A DNA stretch of 64,000 nucleotides from Mariniradius saccharolyticus AK6 (GCF_000330725.2 NZ_AMZY02000008.1:124001-188000); one strand, 5' to 3'. Positions 8,156-18,826 are shown, counted from the stretch's first letter. Numbers and translations are program-made. The notes: generated by a model from the letters alone, not told the origin.

Positions 8156-9349
8156 TTGAAAAGAAGAGATTTTGTAAAGTTGGGCGCCTTGTTGTCTGCA
8201 TCGACGGTGCTCCCTATCATGGCGGGCACATCCGAAAAGCGGGTTTTCTCTGTGGGAATCTTGGGATACGGCGATCGCGGTTCCGGTCTTCACCGCGTAC
8301 TCAACGGGATGCCGGATAAATTTTTGGTCAAGGCCGTTTGTGATGACCTTCCCTTACGGCTCGAACAGGCCAAGTCAAAATTTCCCACGGGTGTTTCGTT
8401 TTACGATGACTACCGGATGTTACTGGACCAAAAAGACCTGGACATCATTCTGGTCGCCACCCCCATCTACCTGCACTTTGAGCATGCAAAGGCTGTCTTG
8501 GAATCGGGAAAGCATCTTTTCCTGGAAAAAACCATGGTTTTTAATGTGGACCAGGCACTTTCCTTGAGCAAAATACGGCAGCAATACCCCCGTCAGGTGG
8601 TACAAGTTGGGCACCAATACCGTTATTCCCCACTTTATTTCAAGGTCAAAGAAATGGTACAGGACGGTTGGTTGGGAAAAGTCACCCAGGTGGAAGCCCG
8701 CTGGGACAGGAACCACAATTGGAGAAGGGATGTGCCGAGTCCTGAACTGGAGCGAAAAATCAACTGGCGGATGTACAAAGAGTATTCCGGGGGATTGGTG
8801 GCCGAACTGCTTTCCCACCAAATGGATTTCATTCATTGGGTGTTTGAGACAAGGCCCAGTTCGGTCTACGGGGTTGGGGGGATCGACTTTTTCAAAGACG
8901 GAAGGGAGACTTTTGACAATGTCCAAGTCACCCTTCGGTACGACAGGGAAGGCATGATCGGGAACTTTGGTGCTACCTGCGCCAACCAACAAGATGGATA
9001 TTCCTTCAAGATCAAGGGCAACAAGGGCATGATTTCACTTTTGACCAACGAAGGGGTTTTCTACCCCGAACCTGAAACCCGCAAAGAATTGGAGCAGGTG
9101 GATGGGGTATCAGGTGCCACCCGGCTGACTTGGTCAAGCGACAAACAGGGGATCAAAATCCTCCCGCAGCCCACCCTTGATGGTTCGATTTATGCCTTGG
9201 AGGATTTTTATCGCTGTTTGGTGGAAAAAGCGGAACCGAATTGCAACGTCATCAATGCTGGAAGGACAGCCATCACAGTCGCACTTGCCAACGAATCCGT
9301 CTACACAGGCCAACGAATGGTCTGGAGACCGGAATTTGACCTGGTTTAA
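8156..9349 (+). CDS. Gfo/Idh/MocA family oxidoreductase, Tat-exported
   Basis: About 397 aa if started at the TTG at 8156, which places the twin-arginine motif at once (KRRDFVKLGALL) and ends the signal at IMAG. The ORF opens further upstream at 8015, but that extension is not signal-like and lies in the divergent promoter region. The Rossmann domain begins VFSVGILGYGDRGSG; the dinucleotide-fold loop DDLPLRLEQA and the EKTM loop (LFLEKTMVFN) follow. In Gfo/Idh/MocA enzymes that Lys is the conserved active-site residue. Substrate is unknown; the family oxidises sugars or sugar-like alcohols. It is a paralogue of the oxidoreductase at the left edge. Confidence 0.88.
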   Translation: MKRRDFVKLGALLSASTVLPIMAGTSEKRVFSVGILGYGDRGSGLHRVLNGMPDKFLVKAVCDDLPLRLEQAKSKFPTGVSFYDDYRMLLDQKDLDIILVATPIYLHFEHAKAVLESGKHLFLEKTMVFNVDQALSLSKIRQQYPRQVVQVGHQYRYSPLYFKVKEMVQDGWLGKVTQVEARWDRNHNWRRDVPSPELERKINWRMYKEYSGGLVAELLSHQMDFIHWVFETRPSSVYGVGGIDFFKDGRETFDNVQVTLRYDREGMIGNFGATCANQQDGYSFKIKGNKGMISLLTNEGVFYPEPETRKELEQVDGVSGATRLTWSSDKQGIKILPQPTLDGSIYALEDFYRCLVEKAEPNCNVINAGRTAITVALANESVYTGQRMVWRPEFDLV

Positions 9350-9483
9350 AATTCCTGCGCGTCGCGGGCGGAAAGGACTTGGCACCGGGGGATGACGGTA
9401 CGAATTGATGCCAAATTCATGAAATGCCTCCTCCAGTCCTCACACTGCTGGATTTCCGGGATTTCTTCAACCCAGGAAATGCT

Positions 9484-11088
9484 TTAGTCTGTCATTTGGT
9501 TGCGCGAGCCTGTCCTCACATACTGCTCTATCAACTTCTCCGCACATCTTTCCCCGTCCATGGCAGCAGAGACAATCCCTCCCGCATAACCTGCGCCTTC
9601 CCCGCAAGGGTAAAGACCTTTGATGATCAGGTGTTCAAAGGTTTCCCGGTCGCGGGGAATCCGCACGGGAGATGAAGTCCGACTCTCAACGCCGATGATT
9701 TGGGCATCGTTTGTCAGGTAGCCTTTCATCTTTTGCCCGAATGCCTTGAAACCTTGCCTCAAGCGTTCGGCGATGAAATCAGGCAAAACCGTATCCATAT
9801 CCACCGAAAGCAAGCCTGGCTGATAGGAAGTATCCAACAGGTCAGCCGAAACCTTCTTGTTGACAAAATCCAGCATTCGCTGTGCAGGAGCCGTTTGGGT
9901 TTGACCGCCGGCAAGCCAAGCCTTTTGCTCCACTTCGGCTTGGAACATCATGGCGGCAAGGGGACCATACTTTTCATATTGCGGCAAATCCTCCAATTCC
10001 ACGGCGGCAACGATGCCCGAGTTGGCAAACTTGCTATCGCGTCGGCTGGGGCTCATCCCGTTGACGACGATCTCCCCTGGGGAAGTCGCAGCGGGCACGA
10101 TGAATCCACCGGGACACATGCAAAAGGAAAAAACGCCCCGTTGTTTCCCTTGCCATTGGGTTTGATGGACCAAAGCGTACGCGGAAGCAGGCAAATAGGG
10201 TCCGCGGTCTACTTCGCAGTGGTATTGGATACGGTCAATGAGGTTTTGGGCATGCTCGATCCTGACACCAAGGGCAAAGGGTTTCGCTTCAATGAGGATG
10301 TTTTTTGATTTTAATAGATGAAAAATGTCCCGCGCGGAGTGGCCTGTAGCCAAGATAACACCTTGGCCAAGGATTTTTTCTCCATCCTGGGTGATGACAC
10401 CTTTGATCTCGTTTCTGTCCAAAATGAGGTCCACTACTTTGGTCCCGAAGAGCACTTCCCCACCCGCTTGAAGGATGCTGTTGCGGAGTTCTTCCACAAG
10501 CTTGGGAAGCTTGTTGGTACCGATATGTGGATGGGCGTCGACGAGGATTTCTTCGGTGGCACCGTGGGCAACCAAGATTTCCATGATGCGCCGGATATCC
10601 CCGCGTTTTTTCGAACGCGTATAAAGTTTTCCGTCGGAATAGGTCCCCGCCCCTCCTTCTCCAAAGCAGTAGTTGGACTCGGGATTGACGATATGGTCCT
10701 TGTTGATCGCAGCCAAATCGCGCCGCCTCGCCCGTACATCCTTGCCTCTTTCGATCAAGATGGGTTTCACGCCGAGCTCAATTGCCCGCAAAGCGGCAAA
10801 CAAGCCTGCGGGTCCTGCGCCGACGATGATGATTTGGGGGGCTAGGCTGACGTTGGGGTAATCTCTGCCCTGTTCCAACAAGGGCGTTGGAGGCTCGTGG
10901 ACAAAAACTTCCGCTTCGACCAAAACTTTCACTTGCCGCCCACGGGCGTCTATGGAACGCTTTGTTTGTCGTGCAAAAATTTGTGGATCGGCGACTGGCA
11001 ATTTCAGCCTTTTCAAAACTGTCTCGCGAAACAAATCTGAGTCATAAGCCTCAGCCGGGCTCAGTTGGAGCTGCAATTCTTTTTTCAT
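9484..11088 (-). CDS. NAD(P)/FAD-dependent dehydrogenase (COG2509-type)
   Basis: 534 aa from the ATG at 11088. After an N-terminal domain of about 90 residues comes a Rossmann FAD motif, IIVGAGPAGLFAALRA, with ERG at the end of the second strand. It continues with the family signature NYCFGEGGAGTYSDGKLYTR and the C-terminal FAD contact GEGAGYAGGIVSAAMDGERCAEKL. Such proteins are annotated as uncharacterised FAD-dependent dehydrogenases; the substrate is unknown. It is likely cytoplasmic and stands alone on the minus strand. Confidence 0.88.
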   Translation of the reverse strand: MKKELQLQLSPAEAYDSDLFRETVLKRLKLPVADPQIFARQTKRSIDARGRQVKVLVEAEVFVHEPPTPLLEQGRDYPNVSLAPQIIIVGAGPAGLFAALRAIELGVKPILIERGKDVRARRRDLAAINKDHIVNPESNYCFGEGGAGTYSDGKLYTRSKKRGDIRRIMEILVAHGATEEILVDAHPHIGTNKLPKLVEELRNSILQAGGEVLFGTKVVDLILDRNEIKGVITQDGEKILGQGVILATGHSARDIFHLLKSKNILIEAKPFALGVRIEHAQNLIDRIQYHCEVDRGPYLPASAYALVHQTQWQGKQRGVFSFCMCPGGFIVPAATSPGEIVVNGMSPSRRDSKFANSGIVAAVELEDLPQYEKYGPLAAMMFQAEVEQKAWLAGGQTQTAPAQRMLDFVNKKVSADLLDTSYQPGLLSVDMDTVLPDFIAERLRQGFKAFGQKMKGYLTNDAQIIGVESRTSSPVRIPRDRETFEHLIIKGLYPCGEGAGYAGGIVSAAMDGERCAEKLIEQYVRTGSRNQMTD

Positions 11089-11198
11089 GGTAAGGTATTT
11101 ATCCTTAAAGCATTGCAAAGCTACGAAAAAGCGGACGGGATTTACTCAAGACATCATAATCCGGTCCAGACCGATAGACGCTGCAACAGTTTGTCCAA

Positions 11199-12368
11199 TC
11201 AATACTTATTCTTATCCTTAAAAATGGAGTAGCCCATCTGCAGCTCAAAAATGTCCGCCTTGAATGCATGGGCTTTCAAGGTAATGGCAGTGAACAATTT
11301 GTTTGAAAATCGGTATTTGACACCAATGCGCTCATAGTACCAATTCGGCTCGTCGTTGGCCGGATTTCTGTGGGCATATACTCCAATACCCAGGGGAATA
11401 AAGAGGTTGGGTTTAAGGACCAATTCACCGGATAAAACAAAAGCTAGGGAAGCCTTATCCCAAAATGCATCCTTCTGCCAATTTGGGTCCATCGATCCGC
11501 CTGGCGCATAAAAAAGGTCCATCCCGAGGCCGTAACGGAATTTGTATCCCGCCTGCCTTAGGAAATTCACACCAAGCGCATACTTGACGTATCTTTCACT
11601 GCCGGGCAGATAGTTTTTTCCGCCCACAGTACCCCATATATTGACTTGGTTGTTGCGAATAAAGGCGGGAATCTCAGGCTTGGTATTTTGCTCGGGATAC
11701 CATTTTTGCAGATTGGTGCGAATCCCTATTGAAAAGGGAATAAAGTTCAGCCCTGAGTTAGGCTTTTGAAAGGAGCCGTTGGAGAAGTGTTTCAATCCCA
11801 AGGATCCATCCAAAGAAACCCACTCATTGACGCGATAGGTCACCGTGCTCGCCACATGGACGTAGCCGTTGTTATAGGAGCCGATGAATTGATTGAGAGG
11901 ATTATCCTCGGCATCCCATGGTTTGAAGTTAAAGGCCAAACCAAATGCCAGATAGACACTAAAGCTTAGTCTGTTATCTACAAAGGTTCGTCCGATTGGA
12001 AGCTCCCCAAACATGTACACCGCGTTGGGTTTTCCGATAAAGTCGTTTTTGAACGTGGTACGGAAATAGCCAAACCCATATGTCGGATATTTGTAAATGA
12101 CATTGTAGAGTTTGGGCTGGGTGTTTCGGAACCCCAGGCGTAAATCAATCGCCGAAAAATCAATTGTGCTACCCACCTGCTGACCCCATTCGGTGTTTTT
12201 GGGAAGCATAGGCCCTTGTTCCATGATGAAGCTGAACTGTTTTTGGAATTTGGGTTGCTTCTTGGTTTTATTGACAGAAACTGAATCAGAACCGCATACG
12301 GGAAATGCCAAAACAGCAAAAATCACGAATGAGAACAGAAAGGCTTTCCACATGAAAAAAAATTTCAT
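11199..12368 (-). CDS. Acyloxyacyl hydrolase / PagL-like lipid A 3-O-deacylase family outer-membrane protein
   Basis: About 389 aa; ATGs at 12383, 12368 and 12353 are all in frame, and 12368 gives a sensible signal peptide (KFFFMWKAFLFSFVIFAVLAFPVCG). The middle holds the PagL-type active-site signature LKHFSNGSFQKPNSGLN, where the family's catalytic His and Ser sit in HxSN context. Alternating aromatic strands (FGYFRTTF, VYLAFGLAF) fit a beta-barrel. PagL removes the 3-O acyl chain of lipid A in the outer membrane. The protein is about twice the size of PagL, with a C-terminal second half (from about residue 230) that looks like a further barrel segment of unknown role. Confidence 0.75.
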   Translation of the reverse strand: MKFFFMWKAFLFSFVIFAVLAFPVCGSDSVSVNKTKKQPKFQKQFSFIMEQGPMLPKNTEWGQQVGSTIDFSAIDLRLGFRNTQPKLYNVIYKYPTYGFGYFRTTFKNDFIGKPNAVYMFGELPIGRTFVDNRLSFSVYLAFGLAFNFKPWDAEDNPLNQFIGSYNNGYVHVASTVTYRVNEWVSLDGSLGLKHFSNGSFQKPNSGLNFIPFSIGIRTNLQKWYPEQNTKPEIPAFIRNNQVNIWGTVGGKNYLPGSERYVKYALGVNFLRQAGYKFRYGLGMDLFYAPGGSMDPNWQKDAFWDKASLAFVLSGELVLKPNLFIPLGIGVYAHRNPANDEPNWYYERIGVKYRFSNKLFTAITLKAHAFKADIFELQMGYSIFKDKNKY

Positions 12369-12430
12369 TTTTTTTTGCGTCAAAGTTGATCAACTCATTG
12401 TGAAATTCAAAGCGATTAGGCGAATTAAAC

Positions 12431-12466
12431 AAAAAAAACCGTCCAATAGTCAGGACGGCTTTTTTT
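12431..12466 (-). terminator. Bidirectional hairpin terminator
   Basis: ccgtcc (12439-12444) pairs with ggacgg (12453-12458). An A8 tract lies on one side and a T7 tract on the other, so it works as a terminator read either way. It sits just after the stop of the TPR gene (minus strand) and insulates it from the acyloxyacyl hydrolase gene. Confidence 0.85.
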
Positions 12467-12486
12467 CACACTTTTGTCAGAAGATC

Positions 12487-13701
12487 TTATTTCTCCATCC
12501 AATCCTTGCCGAGGATAGAGATCAATTTTTGGTTCATTTTCTCAGCCTCAGCGGTATTCTTTAGCCTACTGTGGATGTTGAAAAGGATTTCCATGATGTC
12601 TGTGCTCTCAGGTTTGATAGCCAAAGCCTTGTCGAAATAAGGAACTGCATCTTTGTACAATTGGTCAGCCTCTTTGCCCATACCTTCAGCTCTTTTTTCC
12701 CATTCAGCGTCGGAGAGATTGTTCACTTCAGCCAAGATTTTTCTGGCTTTGTCCAAATAAAGCGCACCCGTGTAGTAGTTTCCTTCGAAGAACTCTGGAT
12801 TTGCCTCTACAGATTTCTTGTATTGAACAAATGCACCGTCGATGTCCCCGGATTGCTCCAACAAGTAGCCATATCTCAAGAGCAGACCAGCATTGTTAGG
12901 GTCGCCAGCCAAAGCTGCCTTCACAGTAGTCATCGCTTCATCCATTTTGTCCATTTGGAGTAGCAACTGTACTTCAAATTCAGAAAGCGTCTTGTCTTCA
13001 GGATAGTCTTTTCTAGCCTTGGTCACATAGTTATATGCTAATTCCGGATTCTGGTCTTCAGAACTTGCAATTTGGATCAAGAGGTAATATGCATTCAGTT
13101 TGTTGTATTCAGGAATTTCTATCAACCTCTCGAAATATTTCTTTGCTCCTGCATAGTTTCCGATATCATTTGCCAAATAACCTGCATTGAATGCAGAAGT
13201 CGTATCCGTTGGATCGATGTCGGCAGAGAGTGCAAAAAACTCATATGCCATCTCATAGTCGTTTTCATTGTAGCGGTTGATCGCTTTGTTAAATGCGTCA
13301 TTTCTCAATGACATCATGGAATACGGCTTCAGGTTTTCTGGCAATGGAATTGAAGGATCTTCATTTTTGTAGACTTCTTTTCCAACTTTGCTTTCCTTGT
13401 CATTTCCGACCATCTCCATGGTCTTGTTGAAATTGTCGAATGCATTTCTACCGGTTTCTACACTTGCAGCAGAATACGAACTATCTTGGATAAACTGCTT
13501 GGTTTGGATTCTCGCCTTCAGTAACCTGGTATTTGGGTCATCCTTGGTTTCCGGATTTTCGAGTGCAGCATCTATCTCGGTCAAGGCGGTTGTTAAGTCT
13601 CCTTTCTTGAAGTTCTTTTCAGCTGAGCTAACTACCTTCTTTTGGGCAAAAGCAAAAGTCGCCGAAGCCACCAATGCCATTGAGAGGATTAACTTTTTCA
13701 T
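12487..13701 (-). CDS. Secreted tetratricopeptide repeat protein
   Basis: 404 aa with a signal peptide (MKKLILSMALVASATFAFAQ). Several TPR units are visible from about residue 25 to the end, for example around NYAGAKKYFERLIEIP, GLLLRYGYLLEQSGDIDGAFVQYKK and AVPYFDKALAIKPESTDIME. TPRs are protein-interaction scaffolds; a periplasmic location is expected. No enzymatic domain is present. It sits directly downstream of gyrA on the same strand, about 50 bases away. Function unknown. Confidence 0.85.
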   Translation of the reverse strand: MKKLILSMALVASATFAFAQKKVVSSAEKNFKKGDLTTALTEIDAALENPETKDDPNTRLLKARIQTKQFIQDSSYSAASVETGRNAFDNFNKTMEMVGNDKESKVGKEVYKNEDPSIPLPENLKPYSMMSLRNDAFNKAINRYNENDYEMAYEFFALSADIDPTDTTSAFNAGYLANDIGNYAGAKKYFERLIEIPEYNKLNAYYLLIQIASSEDQNPELAYNYVTKARKDYPEDKTLSEFEVQLLLQMDKMDEAMTTVKAALAGDPNNAGLLLRYGYLLEQSGDIDGAFVQYKKSVEANPEFFEGNYYTGALYLDKARKILAEVNNLSDAEWEKRAEGMGKEADQLYKDAVPYFDKALAIKPESTDIMEILFNIHSRLKNTAEAEKMNQKLISILGKDWMEK

Positions 13702-13749
13702 TTTGGTTTTGATTTGTCTATTTGTTTGGTTCGTTTAAGTTCAATATCC

Positions 13750-16245
13750 CTATTCATTGGCGGGAGCCGGTGCCGGGGTCTGCCCCTCTTCTGCTTCCTC
13801 CTCTTTCTTTATTTTCTCTACCGAGGAAATCTCATCTCCTTCGCTCAGTTTGATGAGCCTGACGCCTTGTGTGGCACGGCCCATTACCCTAAGGTCAGCG
13901 ACGGGAGTCCGGATCGTGATGCCTGATTTGTTGATAATCATCAGGTCATCGCTGTCTACCACTTCCTTGATTGCGACCAAGTATCCGGTCTTGTCCGTAA
14001 TGTTCATGGCTTTTACACCTTTTCCACCACGGTTAGTGATGCGGTATTCATCAAGCGGAGAACGTTTGCCATAGCCCTTTTCGGAGACCACCAACAGGCT
14101 GGCATCTTCCCGTTGTGCACAAACCATGCCAACCACCTCGTCTTTAACATCACTTAACGTGATCGCCTTCACGCCTGTAGCTGTGCGGCCCATCGGTCTT
14201 ACCGTAGATTCGTGAAAATGAATGGCCCTTCCAGATTTGGCTGCAATGATGATGTGCGAGTCGCCATCTGTCATGTCCACGCGGAGCAGCTGGTCATCCT
14301 CCCTGATATTCAGGGCGATGATGCCATTGGTGCGAGGTCTGGAATATTCTTCCAAGGTGGTCTTCTTGATGATGCCTTGCTTGGTAACCATCACCAAATA
14401 ATGATTGTTGATATAATCCGCGTCGTTGAGGTCACCGACTTGGATGATCGAGCGGATCTTATCCTCAGAATCAATATTGATCAAGTTTTGGATCGGCCTT
14501 CCTTTCGAAGCTTTGGAGCCCTCCGGAATGGCATAGGTTTTCAGCCAAAACAGTTTCCCGTGGTCGGTGAAAATCAAAAGGTAATTGTGCGTTGAAGCCG
14601 TAAACAGGTACTCTGTCCAATCGTCTTCCTTGGTCACCGCGCCCCTTGAACCGACTCCTCCCCTTCCTTGGGTCCTATACTCGGTAAGGACGGTACGCTT
14701 GATGTATCCCTGGTGGGAAACGGTGATCACCACTTCCTCATTCGGGATCATATCCTCGTAGCTGAAGTCCTCGGCATTGTGCTCGATGGTGGTCCTACGT
14801 GGGTCGTTGTATCGCTCCTTGATCTCAGTGAGTTCGTCCTTGATGATCTGCATCCGCTTTTCCTCGCTTTCGAGGATGCTTTTCAATTCTTCGATCAAGG
14901 CCATGATCTCCTTGTATTCTTCCTGAATCTTCTCGCGCTCCATGCCGGTGAGGCGCTGGAGTCGGAGATCCAAAATGGCCCTGGCTTGGATTTCGCTCAA
15001 GCTGAAGCGCTCCATCAAGCCGTTTCGGGCAGTCTCAGGGTCGCGGGAATTTCTGATCAGCGTGATCACTTCATCCAAATGGTCCAAAGCGATCAGGTAA
15101 CCTTCCAAGATATGCGCCCTTTTCTCCGCTTCCTTCAGTTCAAACTCAGTCCTTCTGACGACCACCTCATGTCTGTGGTTGACATAATGAAGGATCAAAT
15201 CCTTCAGGTTGAGCGTTTGCGGACGCCCTTTTACCAAGCAGACGTTATTGACTGAAAATGAGGTCTGTAGCTGTGTTTGCTTGTACAGGTTGTTCAGTAC
15301 AACGTTGGCAATTGCATCCCGCTTCAGTTCATAGACGATCCGCATCCCTTGTCTGTCGGATTCATCCCTGATGGCTGAAATGCCTTCTATCTTTTTCTCG
15401 TTGATCAGCTGCGCGGTCTTTTCGATCATGCTCGCTTTGTTGACCAAGTAAGGAATCTCGGTGATGATGATTGCCTCACGACCGCCTTCCTTGGTTTCTA
15501 CTTCGGCCTTGCCGCGGAGGATTACCCGTCCACGTCCGGTTTCGAATGCCGCCTTTACGCCATTGTATCCATAAATAATACCTCCCGTTGGGAAATCCGG
15601 GGCAGTGATGTGCTCCATGAGTTCCGAAACGGTAATATCCTTGTTGTCAATATAGGCAATGATGCCGTCGACGATTTCTCCGAGGTTATGTGGGGCCATG
15701 TTGGTGGCCATACCCACGGCGATACCCGAAGTTCCGTTGAGCAGCAATGCAGGAATCTTGGCGGGAAGAACGACCGGTTCTTTGAGCGAATCGTCAAAGT
15801 TAAACTGGAAGTCAACCGTCTCTTTGTTGATATCGGTAAGTAACTCTTCCGCAATTCTCTTCAGCCTTGCCTCGGTATAACGCATGGCCGCAGGATTGTC
15901 ACCATCGACCGAACCAAAGTTCCCTTGGCCATCTACAAGTGGGTACCGCAAAGACCAAGGCTGCGCCATCCGCACCATGGTTTCATATACTGCCGAGTCG
16001 CCATGTGGGTGGTACTTACCCAAGACTTCCCCAACGATCCTTGCTGACTTCTTAAATGGCTTGTTGTGTAACACGCCCAACTCCTGCATTCCAAAAAGTA
16101 TCCTGCGGTGAACAGGTTTCAATCCATCCCGCACATCTGGGAGGGCTCTCGACACGATAACCGACATCGAATAATCGATGTACGCGCCACGCATTTCCTC
16201 CTCTATGTTAATGGGAATAATATTCTCGTTTTCTCCTTGCGCCAT
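13750..16245 (-). CDS. gyrA: DNA gyrase subunit A
   Basis: 831 aa, full length. GyrA with GyrB introduces negative supercoils into DNA. The catalytic tyrosine that bonds to DNA is Tyr123 in AMRYTEARL. The quinolone-determining region reads [17 protein letters not shown], with Ser84 and Glu88 at the positions of E. coli Ser83 and Asp87, the usual susceptible-type residues. The breakage-reunion domain (about 1-500) is followed by six-bladed beta-pinwheel repeats, including [11 protein letters not shown], a weakened GyrA box compared with the usual QRRGGKG. A Glu-rich tail ends in PAPAPANE. The gene starts at an ATG at 16245. Confidence 0.98.
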   Translation of the reverse strand: MAQGENENIIPINIEEEMRGAYIDYSMSVIVSRALPDVRDGLKPVHRRILFGMQELGVLHNKPFKKSARIVGEVLGKYHPHGDSAVYETMVRMAQPWSLRYPLVDGQGNFGSVDGDNPAAMRYTEARLKRIAEELLTDINKETVDFQFNFDDSLKEPVVLPAKIPALLLNGTSGIAVGMATNMAPHNLGEIVDGIIAYIDNKDITVSELMEHITAPDFPTGGIIYGYNGVKAAFETGRGRVILRGKAEVETKEGGREAIIITEIPYLVNKASMIEKTAQLINEKKIEGISAIRDESDRQGMRIVYELKRDAIANVVLNNLYKQTQLQTSFSVNNVCLVKGRPQTLNLKDLILHYVNHRHEVVVRRTEFELKEAEKRAHILEGYLIALDHLDEVITLIRNSRDPETARNGLMERFSLSEIQARAILDLRLQRLTGMEREKIQEEYKEIMALIEELKSILESEEKRMQIIKDELTEIKERYNDPRRTTIEHNAEDFSYEDMIPNEEVVITVSHQGYIKRTVLTEYRTQGRGGVGSRGAVTKEDDWTEYLFTASTHNYLLIFTDHGKLFWLKTYAIPEGSKASKGRPIQNLINIDSEDKIRSIIQVGDLNDADYINNHYLVMVTKQGIIKKTTLEEYSRPRTNGIIALNIREDDQLLRVDMTDGDSHIIIAAKSGRAIHFHESTVRPMGRTATGVKAITLSDVKDEVVGMVCAQREDASLLVVSEKGYGKRSPLDEYRITNRGGKGVKAMNITDKTGYLVAIKEVVDSDDLMIINKSGITIRTPVADLRVMGRATQGVRLIKLSEGDEISSVEKIKKEEEAEEGQTPAPAPANE

Positions 16246-16336
16246 ATTTTACTGGTGATCAATAGGCGGGCAAGTTACTCAAAAAATACTGTTTTAAAAA
16301 GATTATTCGGCCATAGGAACTACCGAAAACAGCCTG

Positions 16337-17317
16337 TCAATACCATTGGCCGATCTTTCGGTTCTGTGGACTGAAGATGGAACTCCCCCGGTATTCGATA
16401 CCGTCGTGTAAGTGCTTCATTACCACCCCGCAACCCGGCACCTTGCAGCGTTTGGTACTTGGCAGGCTGATGGATATTCCAGCCTGCACGAAATATAGAT
16501 TTTGTGTGAACGGCATGATCTCGGCAGCGGCTTCTGCTTTGTATTCAAAGTTCCTGAACTCGACGCCTCCCTTTACGAAGAACCGCGCATATTCCGAGAA
16601 TTCTTTGTCGACACGAAGTCCTATGTTGTAAAAAGGATCGACCGAAGGAGTTACATTCTCATCAAATGTCTGGCGGATAAACAATTTCCCAAAATCGGCT
16701 TCGGCAGTAAACTTCCAAGGATACAATTGACGAATGCGTTGCTTCGCTTCGGACTGCATGTAAAGGTTGTTGGAATCGTACCTTTTATAGCGCCAGGCCA
16801 GGAACTTGGCACGTTTAGAAGCGTCGTACAGCACCAATCCGACCGACCCAAAAGCCTTATCAATGGTGTAGGAATTGTTTTGAAACCGAAACTCAAAATC
16901 ACCTCCGGCTGGGTTTGTCATATTTCCCCACTCCCGACCATAGCCTGCACCAATGGTGAGTGTGTTGAAAAGATTGATGCGCGCTGCCGCCTGTATCGGA
17001 ATCGCATAGCTGCTTGCCCTGAATGCCACTGTATCATCCGAAGTTATCGATTGGGGATTTTCCAAATTCTGGACCTGAAATAAGGGGTATTGCGAAGGGT
17101 TTTCCGAATGAAAATCGAATTGTGTTGTATGGAAAGCCCCACCTCCGGCAAATTCAAAGCTCACGTTTCCAATGGCATTTCTAAAGGTATTCCCAAATCC
17201 ACTCTTGGCCTTTCTGGTTTTGTCCTTGGATTTGGTATCCAGCCCGAATATATCTTCCTGTGCGTAGCCTGACAGGCAAATGAGCAACAGAAGGGAAACG
17301 ATCAAACTTTTTCTCAT
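16337..17317 (-). CDS. Secreted envelope protein, probable outer-membrane beta-barrel
   Basis: 326 aa from the ATG at 17317, which starts a clean signal peptide (MRKSLIVSLLLLICLSGYAQ); an upstream in-frame ATG at 17350 adds 11 unlikely residues. The body is rich in alternating aromatic strands (ITIGAGYGREW-type, FEFRFQNNSYTI), typical of a barrel. The last 40 residues leave that pattern and hold CKVPGCGVVMKHLHDG and YRGSSIF, a Cys/His patch that could bind metal or be a C-terminal tag. No named family is assigned. It lies upstream of gyrA in the same direction, separated by about 90 bases. Confidence 0.75.
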   Translation of the reverse strand: MRKSLIVSLLLLICLSGYAQEDIFGLDTKSKDKTRKAKSGFGNTFRNAIGNVSFEFAGGGAFHTTQFDFHSENPSQYPLFQVQNLENPQSITSDDTVAFRASSYAIPIQAAARINLFNTLTIGAGYGREWGNMTNPAGGDFEFRFQNNSYTIDKAFGSVGLVLYDASKRAKFLAWRYKRYDSNNLYMQSEAKQRIRQLYPWKFTAEADFGKLFIRQTFDENVTPSVDPFYNIGLRVDKEFSEYARFFVKGGVEFRNFEYKAEAAAEIMPFTQNLYFVQAGISISLPSTKRCKVPGCGVVMKHLHDGIEYRGSSIFSPQNRKIGQWY

Positions 17318-17366
17318 ACAAACTCTTAACGAAGACGAAATTAAAAACAATACCTCGAGGAAAACA

Positions 17367-17398
17367 AAAATGACCTTCTTTTTGGGAAGGCCATTTTG
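17367..17398 (-). terminator. Hairpin terminator downstream of the small secreted protein gene
   Basis: aaaatgaccttc (17367-17378) pairs, with one wobble, with ggaaggccatttt (to 17398). It sits 22 bases beyond the stop of the gene at 17421-17930 and before the start of the next minus-strand gene. Confidence 0.65.
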
Positions 17399-17420
17399 AT
17401 ATTTAGGATTCCAATTTCAA

Positions 17421-17930
17421 TCAATCGACGACACCGCCACCTTCAGCAGCACGTTTTTCCTTCAGCATGGCGATCGCCTCAGTTACTTTCTTCTTCAATT
17501 CAGGGTCTGCACTCATGGCCCTGTTCACTTTGTTGTATGTCGCGGCACCCAAAACCTCAGGGTTTTTGATCTGCTCCAATTTGAACTCCTTAACTTGGTC
17601 CGTCATGGAGTTGATGTAGTCCTGAACCTTTTGAAAGGCCGCGCGCTCGGCATCGGTGATCTTAATTTCGGCGAGCTTATCTTCCTTGCCCCATGCAGCT
17701 TTGATTTCGTTGTACCTCGCAGGTCCACCCAAAGCCTCATCATTCTTCACCATTTCGACTAAAGCGTCCTGTTTTTCCTGTAGAAAATGTGCCACGGATT
17801 CCTCCATTGCGGCAAATTTCATGATTTCCTCCTCCGTTACAGGTTCAGCCGCAGCGTCTTGTGCTTTTGCCTGCATGTTCAACATTCCCAAGCTTAGGAA
17901 AGCCATTACGATCAATCTTTTCATCATCAT
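17421..17930 (-). CDS. Small secreted protein of unknown function, repeat-like
   Basis: 169 aa with signal peptide (ATG triplets at 17930, 17927 and 17924 precede KRLIVMAFLSLGMLNMQAKAQ). The mature part is Glu/Lys/Ala-rich and helical. Two similar segments, GGPARYNEIKAAWGKEDKL and LGAATYNKVNRAMSADPEL, suggest an internal duplication of a helical unit. No family recognised. It is bounded downstream by a terminator. Confidence 0.7.
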   Translation of the reverse strand: MMMKRLIVMAFLSLGMLNMQAKAQDAAAEPVTEEEIMKFAAMEESVAHFLQEKQDALVEMVKNDEALGGPARYNEIKAAWGKEDKLAEIKITDAERAAFQKVQDYINSMTDQVKEFKLEQIKNPEVLGAATYNKVNRAMSADPELKKKVTEAIAMLKEKRAAEGGGVVD

Positions 17931-18175
17931 TTTAAGGTTGTTAGTGAATACTTGATTTTACTTTAACTTTCAATTAATCAATTTTCGGACCTAAATCATA
18001 CCCAAAAAATGTTAAAATCCCCAAAATATGTTCAACGGGGAAATAGTTTGGTCAGTGGCGGATACTTTGGATTCAGGGAACAATTGCTATTCCATACAAA
18101 AAATCAACGCCATCCCTGTCAAATAGACTTCGTCTACTCAAAAATGAGCATTCCAGAGAATAGTTGATAAAAATC

Positions 18176-18826
18176 TCAAAGGAGTTTCAAATCCTGGATC
18201 GTCCCGATTGGATTGGAGGAGCTAAAAACAAAGTTTCCAGCCACCAACACATCCGCTCCCGCCTCAACGAGCAATGGGGCATTCTGGAGGTTTACACCTC
18301 CGTCGATCTCGATCAGGGCCTTGGATCCCGAAATGTCAATCATCGATTTTAGCTTCCTCACTTTATCAAAAGTCCTAGGAATAAACTTCTGTCCACCAAA
18401 ACCCGGATTGACCGACATCAGGCAGACGAGGTCCAAATCCTCGATGATATCTTCCAAAAGGGAAACGGAAGTATGCGGATTCAGCGCCACGCCGGCCTTG
18501 CATCCCAAGGCCTTGATGGCTTGGACCGTGCGGTGCAGGTGTGTACAAGCCTCCAAGTGCACCGAAATGACCGTAGCCCCCGCGTTTGTGAAAGCCTCCA
18601 AATACCGATCCGGGTCGACGATCATCAGGTGGACATCAAGGGGTTTGGTGGCATGCCTGTGGATGGCTTCCGTCACGGGTAGGCCAAAAGAAATGTTGGG
18701 GACAAACATCCCGTCCATGATATCCACATGGATATAGTCAGCTTGGGAAGCATTGAGCATCTCAACCTCTCTCTGGATATTGGCAAAATCTGCTGCTAAA
18801 ATGGATGGGGCGATCTGAACGGACAT
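18176..18826 (-). CDS. rpe: Ribulose-phosphate 3-epimerase
   Basis: 216 aa, the usual length. It interconverts ribulose-5-phosphate and xylulose-5-phosphate in the pentose phosphate pathway. Family motifs are present in order: APSILAADF, the metal/catalytic HVDIMDG (Asp35), HLMIVDP, LMSVNPGFGGQ and the second catalytic Asp in IEIDGGVN. Cytoplasmic. It follows the protease gene in the same direction about 100 bases downstream and might share its transcript, though a gggttttgaaaccc hairpin lies between them. Confidence 0.95.
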   Translation of the reverse strand: MSVQIAPSILAADFANIQREVEMLNASQADYIHVDIMDGMFVPNISFGLPVTEAIHRHATKPLDVHLMIVDPDRYLEAFTNAGATVISVHLEACTHLHRTVQAIKALGCKAGVALNPHTSVSLLEDIIEDLDLVCLMSVNPGFGGQKFIPRTFDKVRKLKSMIDISGSKALIEIDGGVNLQNAPLLVEAGADVLVAGNFVFSSSNPIGTIQDLKLL